Source: JBBROH01 sp038229595
Lineage (GTDB): Bacteria; Chloroflexota; Chloroflexia; QHBQ01
Length of the DNA stretch: 32,557 nt
Assembly (NCBI GenBank): GCA_038229595.1
Contig: JBBROH010000020.1
Span: 1 to 32,557, forward strand
Direction: 5' to 3'
Under the pieces are notes generated by a model. It did not search any database. It was not told the DNA's origin and saw only the letters and a program-made list of their open reading frames with translations. A program made the translations under genes and the position numbers. Below are positions 1-7,919 of this stretch, one piece after another. Position 1 is the first letter of the stretch. The number at the start of each line of letters is the position of its first letter.

Positions 1-819
1 AAACTGATCATGGCTGATCCCCTGCTGCAATTCGCTGACAAGGCTGCGGTGACTAATGTTGTAGCTGCGAGTAAAGGGTAGATGCACCTGCCCGAAGCCC
101 GCCCCCTTGAGCCACGTCGCGGAGTCGAACGAGGTCGCGCCCAGCATCCCGATCAGGCCGACGAGGGCCGGTACGCCGAGGCCGAACAGGTGGGTGCCGA
201 CCCCCTGCCGCTTCAGCCCGGCAACGGCCTGCACGATCAACTGCACGTTGGCGATAGACTGCTGGCTGGCCGAGTTGCTGCCGTTGTCCTTACCATTGGT
301 CGCAAACGAGCCGAAGCCGATAGCCGCGAAGCTGTCGAGCGCGAGGTAGTGCTTGAGGCAGTATTCGATCTGCTCCGGGGTGTGGCCGTGTACGACCGGG
401 ACGGCCTTGCGGCGCATCTCTGGGCTGAGTTCCTGCCAGAACAGGCACGACATCTCCACCGTGCGGCGCACCTTGTACCACACAGTAGCGGGGTCGTCCT
501 GCGTGCATGGGACGTAATCGGGCAGTACATAGCGGTCGGCCCAGGGGTTGGCGCGGTAGCAGGTCAGCAGCCGGTAGTAGAGTTCGTCGTAGTCAATGCG
601 GCCAACCTGCACGTAGTAGCCCGCGCTATCGAAGCAGACGACGCTGCCAAGCTCGTCGCGCATCGCCGCAATCTTCTGCAAGGCGGCGGGGTTCATGAAC
701 AGCGGCGTAGTTAGGACGTGCGAGAAGGCCCGCTGCAACTCGCCCGCCTCGGTCAGCAGCGCAGTCATCTTGCGGATGTCGCTGGGGGCGACGGTCATCG
801 AGGTGTAGAAGTCAAGCAT
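1..819 (-). CDS. DpdA-like TGT-superfamily protein (partial, runs off the left edge)
   Basis: The first 273 codons of an open frame read leftward without a stop to the window edge. Residues 63-68 (FDSGGY) match the TGT active-site loop TDSGGF, with D64 as the base-binding acid. P100-D109 (PDYVPCTQDD) matches the next conserved acidic block. IGFGSF at 167-172 and LFGLGVP at 211-217 match the TGT phosphate and glycine loops, and SFDSATW at 230-236 places D232 where TGTs have the nucleophilic Asp. TGTs exchange guanine for a 7-deazaguanine. In the DpdA branch the target is DNA and the donor is preQ0. The divergence from canonical Tgt and the defence-type neighbourhood favour DpdA over a tRNA enzyme; this is inference. 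The zinc-site region would lie beyond the edge. The ATG at 819-817 sits in the last codons of the sigma-like gene (8-nt overlap), with GAGGAG 7 nt upstream, so the two are probably translationally coupled. Confidence 0.72.
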   Translation of the reverse strand, partial: MLDFYTSMTVAPSDIRKMTALLTEAGELQRAFSHVLTTPLFMNPAALQKIAAMRDELGSVVCFDSAGYYVQVGRIDYDELYYRLLTCYRANPWADRYVLPDYVPCTQDDPATVWYKVRRTVEMSCLFWQELSPEMRRKAVPVVHGHTPEQIEYCLKHYLALDSFAAIGFGSFATNGKDNGSNSASQQSIANVQLIVQAVAGLKRQGVGTHLFGLGVPALVGLIGMLGATSFDSATWLKGAGFGQVHLPFTRSYNISHRSLVSELQQGISHDQF

Positions 820-3298
820 GGGGCTGCTCCTCGTTTGGGCTGCTAGCCGTTGCCGCCAGTTCCGCAACCCGCTGGGCCAGCCTCGCGCTGCTCTCCGGTA
901 TACGGCTGTGCCGGATGCCAGTCTCCCCCATCCAGACGGCCATAGTCCGCAGTGCCTTGCGTTCCTTCATTTCGCTATTCAACGTACTCCTTATCCGATT
1001 GTAGACGTGTTTACACAATTTGAGATGCGCCTCAAAAATCCTGTCGCGGCCCACGCCAGTAAACTCGGCGGTTGCTTTAGGCGACAGTGGTCGCTCAAAG
1101 TTGTAGTGGACGCGCAGCAAGGCTCGCTCGGCCTCGTCCACTGTAGAGGCATCAATCAGCTTGTTGATCCACTGCTGGGTGGCAGCACGCTGTTCGTCGG
1201 TTAGCTCTGCCAGTGAGAGAGGTACAGGCTTCAGTTTGGCAGACTGTGTGGCATGACCTGCTGTGATATCGGTTGGCTGTGGGCGTGTGCGATATACAAC
1301 ACCCTCTACATCCTTCTCTCTTTTGGTCATACGCAGCCAGGTGAAGTTGATGATAAAGGCAAGCTGCTGACGGGTCAAATACTCAGGCATTTCGAGCCGG
1401 CGGTACAACAGGTCGCGCAGATACGCTAGGAAAGCGTCCATCACCCATATAACCTTCTGGTAGCTGACATAACCCTGGTCAGCCACCTGCTGGGGCGTAG
1501 TGGCGCAATCCAAATCTAGGCAAGCACGGATGATCGCCCGGTTCGAGCCGGGATAGCCAGTTATCAAGCGATCAAGTGTGCTTTTAAGATAGGCAATCTC
1601 CCCATGTTCGGCTTTGGCCCACAACTCTGCCTCGCTCCTGCTCTCAGCCAGCGCAGCGGCAGCCTCAAGGTTCGTGGTTGCTGAAGGCGATGCCGCTGTC
1701 TTGGCAACCTTTAGCGTCTCATATCTCCCCACCATCACAACCAGGTTCAGCCGGTTGGCAAGGTCACGACGCACCTTCCGGCAGAAGCCATCAGCTATCT
1801 GGCGCACCCGTTCGCGGGTGATGCCGTGCCGTTGGGCGACCGCTTCCAGCGAAGGCGGGTCGGTTAGTAGGAGCCGCTGGCGCAGCAGCCCCTGCCGCGC
1901 CCCACCCTGCTCTGTAATCAACTGATCCAGCACGTCGCGCACCACCCAGCCAATGACAAGCTGCTCCGGCCCCGGCGCATCATCCACAATCAACCTGGCC
2001 GCCCGGCTACGGTGCAGCGGCAGCACCCGCCGAACATTGTGCAGATGCGCCCATGTTGCACTGCGTAGGTCGGCGGCAGCATCCAGTTCGTCGCGGCTGG
2101 GTAGGCGGCCTACCACCTCACTATCCTCGTAGAGGTCGTTGCCACGCTCGTAAGCCTCCCGCGCATGAACTGGCAGGCGGATCACGTTGTCGTTGTTCTG
2201 GATCGAACGCTGGATGCGCTGGTTGACCCAGTTGCCTGCGTAGGTGACGAAGCGGAAGCCGCGCTGTGGCTCGAAGCTGTCTATCGCCCGCAGCAGGCCG
2301 ATGCAGCCATCCTGAAAGAGATCGTCGAAGCCCATGCGCCGGTTAGCGAGGGCCAGCGCAAAGCGGGCGACCAGCCAGAGGTTGTCCTCGCAGACAGCAT
2401 GGTAGATAGCGGCAACGGCGGGCAGGTTGCGCCAGCGTAGCAGCCGCTCCCCCTCGGTCTCGGCGGCCTCGTCGCTCGCCTCCGGGTCGCGGGCGGGGTC
2501 AAGGTCGGGGTAAGCGGCCCGCAACTGCTCAAGTTGGGCAAACAGGGCGGCTTCTTCGCGGCAATCCAGCTGGTGCATGGCGTAGTATTGCAGCAGGCGC
2601 GGACGTAGCGATGGCGCAACCCTGCCGCGCAGTTCACCCAGAGCCGCCGCCACCCGTACCCACGTCAGCGGGATTAGCCGCAGCCCCGCGAACGCCTCAT
2701 GCGCGATCCGCTCGTATTTCCCATCCTCGTTTAGCCGTAGCGTACCTCCCCGCCCCCGGCCCTGACGTGGCGACTCGGCCAGCACACCTACATCCGCGTC
2801 GGCCAGTTCAGTAGCGATGCGGGCCACGCTGTAGGGGTCGGCCTCAACCATCCGCACGCAGCCGATCAGCCGCGCCCACGTCGTCTCCCCTGCGTCGAAG
2901 ACCGGCTGCAACGCGGCCAGCACCTGCCGGATGCTGAACTGCTGGCGGGGCGCACTACTGCGCGGCCTGACACTGATCGTTGGCGCAGGCTGCCAGTCCA
3001 GGTCGCCGACCTCGGCCAGCAGGTCAATCTCGAAGTCGGCATCCCAGTCATCGGCCAATTCGTCGCTGGCTTCAAGCTCAAGTTCACCCGCCCATGCTGC
3101 CTGCTCCGGCTCAAAGGCGGGGGGCGGATGTTCGTTGCTGACACTAACCACCATTTCGGGAGCTACGCTCACGTCGGCTGTGGTCGCAGCGGCAAAGAGT
3201 GGCGACTGATCCACCGTTGGGGCATCAGCAAACAAGCTAGCCCACAACTGGGCCGCTACATCGCGGCTGAAGCCTCTGGGTTCGCTTGCCTGTGCCAC
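812..3298 (-). CDS. Large sigma-70-like protein (828 aa)
   Basis: A sigma-70 core is embedded in long extensions. Residues about 302-371 carry region 2: DLFQDGCIGLLRAIDSF, then FRFVTYAGNWVNQRIQRSIQ, then IRLPVHARE of region 3.0. This is close to primary/group 2 factors, including the aromatic and basic residues used in promoter melting. Residues about 481-512 carry region 4 (SLEAVAQRHGITRERVRQI), a helix-turn-helix that reads the -35 element. About 300 residues precede and 315 follow this core. The N-terminal part is acidic and the C-terminal part may hold another helix-turn-helix near residues 738-770. Group 2 sigma factors are usually about 300-400 aa, so this is unusually large. I chose GTG at 3298 because AAGGAGG lies 5 nt upstream; a longer frame to 3460 would cover the promoter. 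It may direct transcription of the island or target or melt DNA for the coupled TGT-like enzyme; both are inference. Confidence 0.85.
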   Translation of the reverse strand: MAQASEPRGFSRDVAAQLWASLFADAPTVDQSPLFAAATTADVSVAPEMVVSVSNEHPPPAFEPEQAAWAGELELEASDELADDWDADFEIDLLAEVGDLDWQPAPTISVRPRSSAPRQQFSIRQVLAALQPVFDAGETTWARLIGCVRMVEADPYSVARIATELADADVGVLAESPRQGRGRGGTLRLNEDGKYERIAHEAFAGLRLIPLTWVRVAAALGELRGRVAPSLRPRLLQYYAMHQLDCREEAALFAQLEQLRAAYPDLDPARDPEASDEAAETEGERLLRWRNLPAVAAIYHAVCEDNLWLVARFALALANRRMGFDDLFQDGCIGLLRAIDSFEPQRGFRFVTYAGNWVNQRIQRSIQNNDNVIRLPVHAREAYERGNDLYEDSEVVGRLPSRDELDAAADLRSATWAHLHNVRRVLPLHRSRAARLIVDDAPGPEQLVIGWVVRDVLDQLITEQGGARQGLLRQRLLLTDPPSLEAVAQRHGITRERVRQIADGFCRKVRRDLANRLNLVVMVGRYETLKVAKTAASPSATTNLEAAAALAESRSEAELWAKAEHGEIAYLKSTLDRLITGYPGSNRAIIRACLDLDCATTPQQVADQGYVSYQKVIWVMDAFLAYLRDLLYRRLEMPEYLTRQQLAFIINFTWLRMTKREKDVEGVVYRTRPQPTDITAGHATQSAKLKPVPLSLAELTDEQRAATQQWINKLIDASTVDEAERALLRVHYNFERPLSPKATAEFTGVGRDRIFEAHLKLCKHVYNRIRSTLNSEMKERKALRTMAVWMGETGIRHSRIPESSARLAQRVAELAATASSPNEEQPHA

Positions 3299-3332
3299 TT
3301 GCTCCTCCTTCACTACGGGGCTGCGTGGGCAG

Positions 3333-3361
3333 ATTATAGCACAACCAACTTGCTGACACAA
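3333..3361 (-). promoter_or_regulatory. Promoter of the leftward sigma-like/TGT-like operon
   Basis: On the minus strand TTGTGT (3361-3356) is followed after 17 nt by a perfect TATAAT (3338-3333). The predicted start of transcription is near 3326, giving a leader of about 28 nt before the GTG at 3298. Confidence 0.7.
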
Positions 3362-3394
3362 CGTTATGAGCAGCGTTAGCAGGCGGTTTTCACC

Positions 3395-3416
3395 TTTGGT
3401 AAGGTTTTGGTAAGGT
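3395..3416. repeat. Perfect 11-bp tandem repeat between divergent promoters
   Basis: TTTGGTAAGGT occurs twice head to tail (3395-3405 and 3406-3416). One helical turn spacing and a location between the two divergent promoters suggest an operator for a regulator shared by both arms. No palindrome is evident within the unit. Confidence 0.6.
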
Positions 3417-3446
3417 TGCTGTACCAGAGCAAGTGTTGCAGTTTGC

Positions 3447-3476
3447 TTGCCAGCTACCAAGCCACTATGCTATACT
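3447..3476 (+). promoter_or_regulatory. Promoter of the rightward kinase-ATPase operon
   Basis: TTGCCA (3447-3452), an 18-nt spacer and TATACT (3471-3476) give one mismatch to consensus in each box. Transcription would start near 3483, about 40 nt before the ATG at 3524. Confidence 0.65.
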
Positions 3477-3523
3477 GCACAGACAAATCAGCCTTGAGTC
3501 AAGAGTGGGGAGCGGGCGCAACT

Positions 3524-6355
3524 ATGGAGCAGACTACCTTCGAACCGGGCGCGATGATCACTAGTGGCTATATCGTGCAGGATGTGCGCGGGCGGGGCAG
3601 CTTTAGCCAAGTCTACAAGGTGCTGAACGAACTGACCGAGGAAGTAAGGGCGATCAAGGTATTCGACGATGGCGCGTTGACCAACGACCTGCTGCGCGAA
3701 TACCTGATGCTCAAGGGTCTGCGCCACCCCCACATCGCCGAAGTCTACGACGCACTGCGCCTGCCCGACGGTCGCCCCTACATCCTGACCGAGTACGCGG
3801 GCGACTACGACCTGCGCCGCTACACCAGCCCGCCGACGTTGCTGCCGCTTGCCAAGGTGCATACCATCGGTCAGCAGGCGTTGGCCGCCCTCGCCTATAT
3901 GCACCAGGATGAGGACCGCTTGAGCGAACTGCTGGCGAACGGTACCCTCAGCGCAGCGCAGTACAACGAGTTCCGCCGCCTCCACAACTGGGGCTTCTAC
4001 CACCGCGACATCAAGCCAGAAAACATGGTGCTTGACCTCAGCAGCGGTGAATTGCGCCTCAAGCTGATTGACTTCAATGCGGCGGTGCAGGTTGGTGGCG
4101 ACGACCCGCAGATGATGACCCTCAACTACCTCGCGCCCGACTTCGACCCCGACCTGCGCCAGCCGCCCGCGATGGAAGCCAGCCGCGACCTGTTCGCGCT
4201 GGGGGTCGTCCTCTACGAACTGGCGACCGGCCACCACCCCTACGAGCGCGAGGTGGCGGGGCGTACCGAGCGGCTGCCCGGCTTCGACTCGCCCCATTCG
4301 GCAGGGGGCTGGGGGCGGTTGCTGCCGCCCATGTGGGTGGTGTTCCTCGACCAGGCGGTTGCGCCGCTTGCCGCTGACCGCTTCGCCAGCGCAGCCGCGA
4401 TGCTGGTCGCGCTTGAGCAGCTACCGACCAGCTTCGACCTGCCCGCCGACCCGCTCACCCCCGCCGCCCGCATTAACACCGCCACCACCGAGGACGAAGC
4501 CCGCCGCGCCGCGCTGGGCAACAACTACAACCCCTACGTCTACCGCTTCCAGACGATGTACAGCCAGGCCCGCAACAATCGCGGCACCCGCAGCGGCCCT
4601 GCCGAGCAGCGCAGCAGCCTGCAACGGCGCGACGAACTGGGGGCGGCCACCTACGTGGAGACGTTGCTGGACAGCAGCTTGCGGGCCGACATCCTCGGCG
4701 GCAACTATCGGCTGATCGTGATCAGCGGCAACGCGGGCGACGGCAAAACCGCCTTCATCCACGCATTGGAGGAGGAGGCGTTCCGCCGGGGCGCGGTCGC
4801 GCTCGATCAGGGCAACGACGGGCAGGGCAACGGCAGCCACTTTGGGCTGACCAACTACACCTTCCGCACCAACTACGATGGCTCGCAGAACGAAGATACC
4901 GTCCCCAACCGCGAGGTGTTGCGCCGCTTCCTCAGCGACTTTGCGGGCGGCGACCAACTCCGCCCCCACCTCGGCCTGACCGCAAAGGCGGGCGGCAAGG
5001 TGTTCATCATTGCGATCAACGAGGGCCGCCTGCGCGACTTTCTGGCGAAGGAGCGCGCCACCTTCCCCGCCCTCTACCAGCTTGTTACCCGCTTCTTTGC
5101 TGGCGAGGATGTAACGCTGCCGGATGATATGCTGTTCATCAATCTCAATTCGCGCTCCTTGCTGGCGGGCCGCGAGTCGATTCTGGAACGCCAATTGGTG
5201 CGCCTGCTCGATCAGTCGTTCTGGGCGGCGTGCGAGGGGTGCAGCCTCAAGGATCGCTGCTACATCAAGTTTAATGCCGACAGCCTGCGCGACCCCGCCG
5301 CCGGGCCAGCCGTGCGCGGACGGCTGCACAGCCTCCTCACCGCCGCCCACCTGCGCCGCACCCTGCACATCACCATGCGCGACCTGCGCTCCCTGCTCGC
5401 CTACACACTCACGGCAGATAGGAACTGCGAACAGGTCGCTACTGAGCTTGAGCGGCTGGACGCGGGCAAATTGCCGCCGCTGGACTACGCCGCATCCTTC
5501 TACTACAACCTGAACGCCGCCGAACGGGGCAGCGGCGACCGCCTCGTGGCTGCTTTGCAGGCGATTGACGTGGCCGCCGTCGCTAATCCGCTCGACGACC
5601 GCAGCCTCTACTTCGATGGCCGCCTGCAAGATGCCGGGCTGGATTTTGCCGCCCGCAGCAAGGTTGACCGCGATCTCCTTGAGGGTGTGCGCGAACAGCC
5701 AACCCGCGAACAGCCAACCGCTGACCGCCTGCGGCTGCATGAGCAGCTACGCCGCAAAGCCTTCTTTGAGCGGCTCAATGCCGACTGGGAGGCGATGCTC
5801 CCCTACCAGCACGCGACCCGCTTCCGGCAGGCACTGGTCGACGACGATGCCGCCGCCCTTGATGAGTTGAAGCTGAAGCTGTTGCGCGGCCTCTCGCTCT
5901 CGCTGGATGAGGACAACGCCGGGCTGATCCTGCCGGACGATGCCGCCCTCTACCTGCGGGCGGTCAACAGCCGCCACCGCCCTACTATCTTTAGCTATCG
6001 CCGCTTCGCTGCCGACGAGTTCAGTCTGCGCCCGCACACGCTCGACCGCCAGCAGGCGCAGTATGTTGAGTACGAACCGGATCGCCTCGTGCTGGAACAC
6101 CGCAGCCGCGCCGCCACCGACCCCGATGCCCGGCTGGAACTGACCCTCGACCTGTTTGAGAACCTGCTGCAACTTGAGCAGGGCTACGTGCCGTCGCGCA
6201 ATCAGGCGCAGGGGTCGTTGATCAACCTTGCGATCTTCAAGAACACCCTCGCCCGCCTGCCCTACCGCGAACTGCTGCTGCTCGACGGCCAGCACCGCTA
6301 CGTTGTGCGCGAAGATGGCGGCAGGCTGACCCTCAGCCGCGCCGAGGAGGAGTAA
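3524..6355 (+). CDS. Ser/Thr protein kinase fused to a DptF/MAD6-like P-loop ATPase (943 aa)
   Basis: The N-terminal half is a Hanks-type kinase: glycine loop GRGSFSQV (23-30), catalytic Lys45 in AIKVF, catalytic loop YHRDIKPEN with D162, and DFN (183-185) in place of DFG. The kinase ends near residue 300. The second half has a Walker A motif GNAGDGKT (402-409), a beta strand FIIAINE (494-500) typical of the ATPase core, and a Cys cluster C570-x2-C573-x5-C579 followed by IKFN that could bind metal. The P-loop plus Cys cluster resembles, from memory, DptF of Dnd restriction systems, and kinase-led modules of this kind include MAD6 of the methylation-associated defence system. ATG 3524 is chosen because a longer frame (to 3407) would overlap the promoter; GGGGAG lies 11 nt upstream, which is slightly distant. 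The stop is 3 nt from the next gene. The kinase may sense infection or license the effector; this is inference. Confidence 0.82.
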   Translation: MEQTTFEPGAMITSGYIVQDVRGRGSFSQVYKVLNELTEEVRAIKVFDDGALTNDLLREYLMLKGLRHPHIAEVYDALRLPDGRPYILTEYAGDYDLRRYTSPPTLLPLAKVHTIGQQALAALAYMHQDEDRLSELLANGTLSAAQYNEFRRLHNWGFYHRDIKPENMVLDLSSGELRLKLIDFNAAVQVGGDDPQMMTLNYLAPDFDPDLRQPPAMEASRDLFALGVVLYELATGHHPYEREVAGRTERLPGFDSPHSAGGWGRLLPPMWVVFLDQAVAPLAADRFASAAAMLVALEQLPTSFDLPADPLTPAARINTATTEDEARRAALGNNYNPYVYRFQTMYSQARNNRGTRSGPAEQRSSLQRRDELGAATYVETLLDSSLRADILGGNYRLIVISGNAGDGKTAFIHALEEEAFRRGAVALDQGNDGQGNGSHFGLTNYTFRTNYDGSQNEDTVPNREVLRRFLSDFAGGDQLRPHLGLTAKAGGKVFIIAINEGRLRDFLAKERATFPALYQLVTRFFAGEDVTLPDDMLFINLNSRSLLAGRESILERQLVRLLDQSFWAACEGCSLKDRCYIKFNADSLRDPAAGPAVRGRLHSLLTAAHLRRTLHITMRDLRSLLAYTLTADRNCEQVATELERLDAGKLPPLDYAASFYYNLNAAERGSGDRLVAALQAIDVAAVANPLDDRSLYFDGRLQDAGLDFAARSKVDRDLLEGVREQPTREQPTADRLRLHEQLRRKAFFERLNADWEAMLPYQHATRFRQALVDDDAAALDELKLKLLRGLSLSLDEDNAGLILPDDAALYLRAVNSRHRPTIFSYRRFAADEFSLRPHTLDRQQAQYVEYEPDRLVLEHRSRAATDPDARLELTLDLFENLLQLEQGYVPSRNQAQGSLINLAIFKNTLARLPYRELLLLDGQHRYVVREDGGRLTLSRAEEE

Positions 6356-6358
6356 ACT

Positions 6359-7909
6359 ATGGCCCGCAAGCTAGACGCACCGTTCATGGCTTACCGCAAC
6401 CCCCGCCTGCTGCACGCCGATGCCAAGCAGCTAGACCCGGATCGCGTCCTCAACGCCTTCTTCATGCGGCTGGACAACGACGGTGGTGTGGTGACGATCC
6501 AGCACAGCCAGTCGGTGGATCAGCAGCGGTTGCTCAACAATGTGCAGGCCGAGGAAGCTGAAGGTTTGTTGAGCGGCTTTACCGCCGATGCCACCGCTAC
6601 CGACCTGACGTGGCGGTGGCTAAAGAGCGACCTGCTCGACATTGTTATCAACCAGAAGCAGCGTGAGGTGAGCGATGATGAACTGCGGATTGCTGCGCCG
6701 CGCCCGCTACACCTCAGCAGCTATAAGCTGCGTAACGCCAAGTATGCCCGTGATTACAATGCCTCCGACCAACTGTACACTATGATCAGTGGCGACCCCG
6801 CTTTGTTGGCCGCGCTCAAGCACTACCTCGGCAGCAGCACAACCGAGGGGAGCGACGCACTGGACATCAGCAGCCTGATGATCATGTTGCTGACTGAACC
6901 GGAGCAGGGCCGCCCCACCCCGCCGCCGCTGCTTGAGCCGCCCGTTCTGCCCCAGCAGGCCGCGCTCCTCTGCGACGACCTCTGGCGGCTGCTGGCCTAC
7001 CGCGCTGTGCTGCCCCGCCAGACGGTGATTGAGACGATGCGGACGCTCCTAGCGATCCACCTCGGCCTCTATGTCCTGCACCTTGTGGACGCGCTCCCCC
7101 GCTGGCTGGCGGCTGGTGCAGTCAGCGACGAGGGCGAACTTACGTTGCTGGCTGATCTTGGTGAGGATGCCAAGAGCGCAATGGCAGCTCTGGCCCGCGC
7201 CAGCTTCAGCCACTACATTGCTGACTATGCCGACTACATCCGCAGCGTGATCGCCTTCAACCAGTTGCAACGCTACAGTGAGAACCGCTTGAAGATTAAC
7301 AACCCCACCGCGCAACAGGTCGTCGCTGCCCTACAACAGCGCGACACTACCCGCTTTCAGGAGTATTTTGGCACTCGCGTTGAGGACTTGCTGGCTGGCA
7401 CTAAAACCGACAGCGGCGGCATGGATGAGGAGATGCTGGCGATCAGCCGCAGCGAACTAAGCGAGTTTGAGCAGTTGGTTGAGATGATCAGCACCGTCCG
7501 TCTCGGTTTTCACCGCCCCTACACCGATGATCTGGTCAACGCCACCCTGTTGAAGAACAAGGACAGCGGCCTGCTCCGTTCCAGCATGGGGCGGTGGGAA
7601 CACGCCAAGCCGCGCTTCTGCATTGCGCCGCGTCTGCTTGAAACCTTCGTGCTGCTGGCCTTGCTTGAGGGCGGGCCGGGCCGCTATGTTACCCGCCCCC
7701 TCACCATTGACGAGTTTGTGGATTGGCTGGCCGCCAGCTACGGTATCTACATCAGCCCCTTGCAGGCCGGGGTCGCCAGCGGCGATGCCTACCCCGCCTA
7801 CCGCGCCAACATGGATGCGTTGCGGGCTAGATTGCGCGATATTGGCTTCTATACCGACCTGAGCGATGCCAGCACCGCCCGGATCCTCACTCCCCGCTAC
7901 CACGTTTAG
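6359..7909 (+). CDS. DptG/MAD7-like defence-module protein (516 aa)
   Basis: No enzymatic motif is visible. A basic and aromatic block around residues 115-133 (RPLHLSSYKLRNAKYARDY) looks like a conserved core. The middle (200-300) is helical and hydrophobic, and residues 425-516 look like a winged helix ending in ILTPRYHV. The gene sits between the ATPase and the FtsK-like motor. That matches the position, size and general character I remember for DptG (about 440 aa) and MAD7, which lie between an ATPase or kinase and a large ATP-binding protein. Its job would then be an adaptor or DNA-recognition subunit; this is inference from position. The start ATG is 3 nt after the kinase stop and uses the GAGGAGGAG at the end of that gene, so translation is coupled. 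Confidence 0.65.
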   Translation: MARKLDAPFMAYRNPRLLHADAKQLDPDRVLNAFFMRLDNDGGVVTIQHSQSVDQQRLLNNVQAEEAEGLLSGFTADATATDLTWRWLKSDLLDIVINQKQREVSDDELRIAAPRPLHLSSYKLRNAKYARDYNASDQLYTMISGDPALLAALKHYLGSSTTEGSDALDISSLMIMLLTEPEQGRPTPPPLLEPPVLPQQAALLCDDLWRLLAYRAVLPRQTVIETMRTLLAIHLGLYVLHLVDALPRWLAAGAVSDEGELTLLADLGEDAKSAMAALARASFSHYIADYADYIRSVIAFNQLQRYSENRLKINNPTAQQVVAALQQRDTTRFQEYFGTRVEDLLAGTKTDSGGMDEEMLAISRSELSEFEQLVEMISTVRLGFHRPYTDDLVNATLLKNKDSGLLRSSMGRWEHAKPRFCIAPRLLETFVLLALLEGGPGRYVTRPLTIDEFVDWLAASYGIYISPLQAGVASGDAYPAYRANMDALRARLRDIGFYTDLSDASTARILTPRYHV

Positions 7910-7919
7910 GAGCCGTCCT

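Noticed and set aside
82..714. Long plus-strand open frame (210 aa) at the left edge
   Set aside because: Antisense shadow of the TGT-like gene, whose minus-strand frame shows family motifs and a good ribosome site.
4421..5740. 439-aa minus-strand open frame inside the kinase-ATPase gene
   Set aside because: Antisense shadow in GC-rich DNA. Its composition is low in information and the opposite strand has kinase and Walker motifs.
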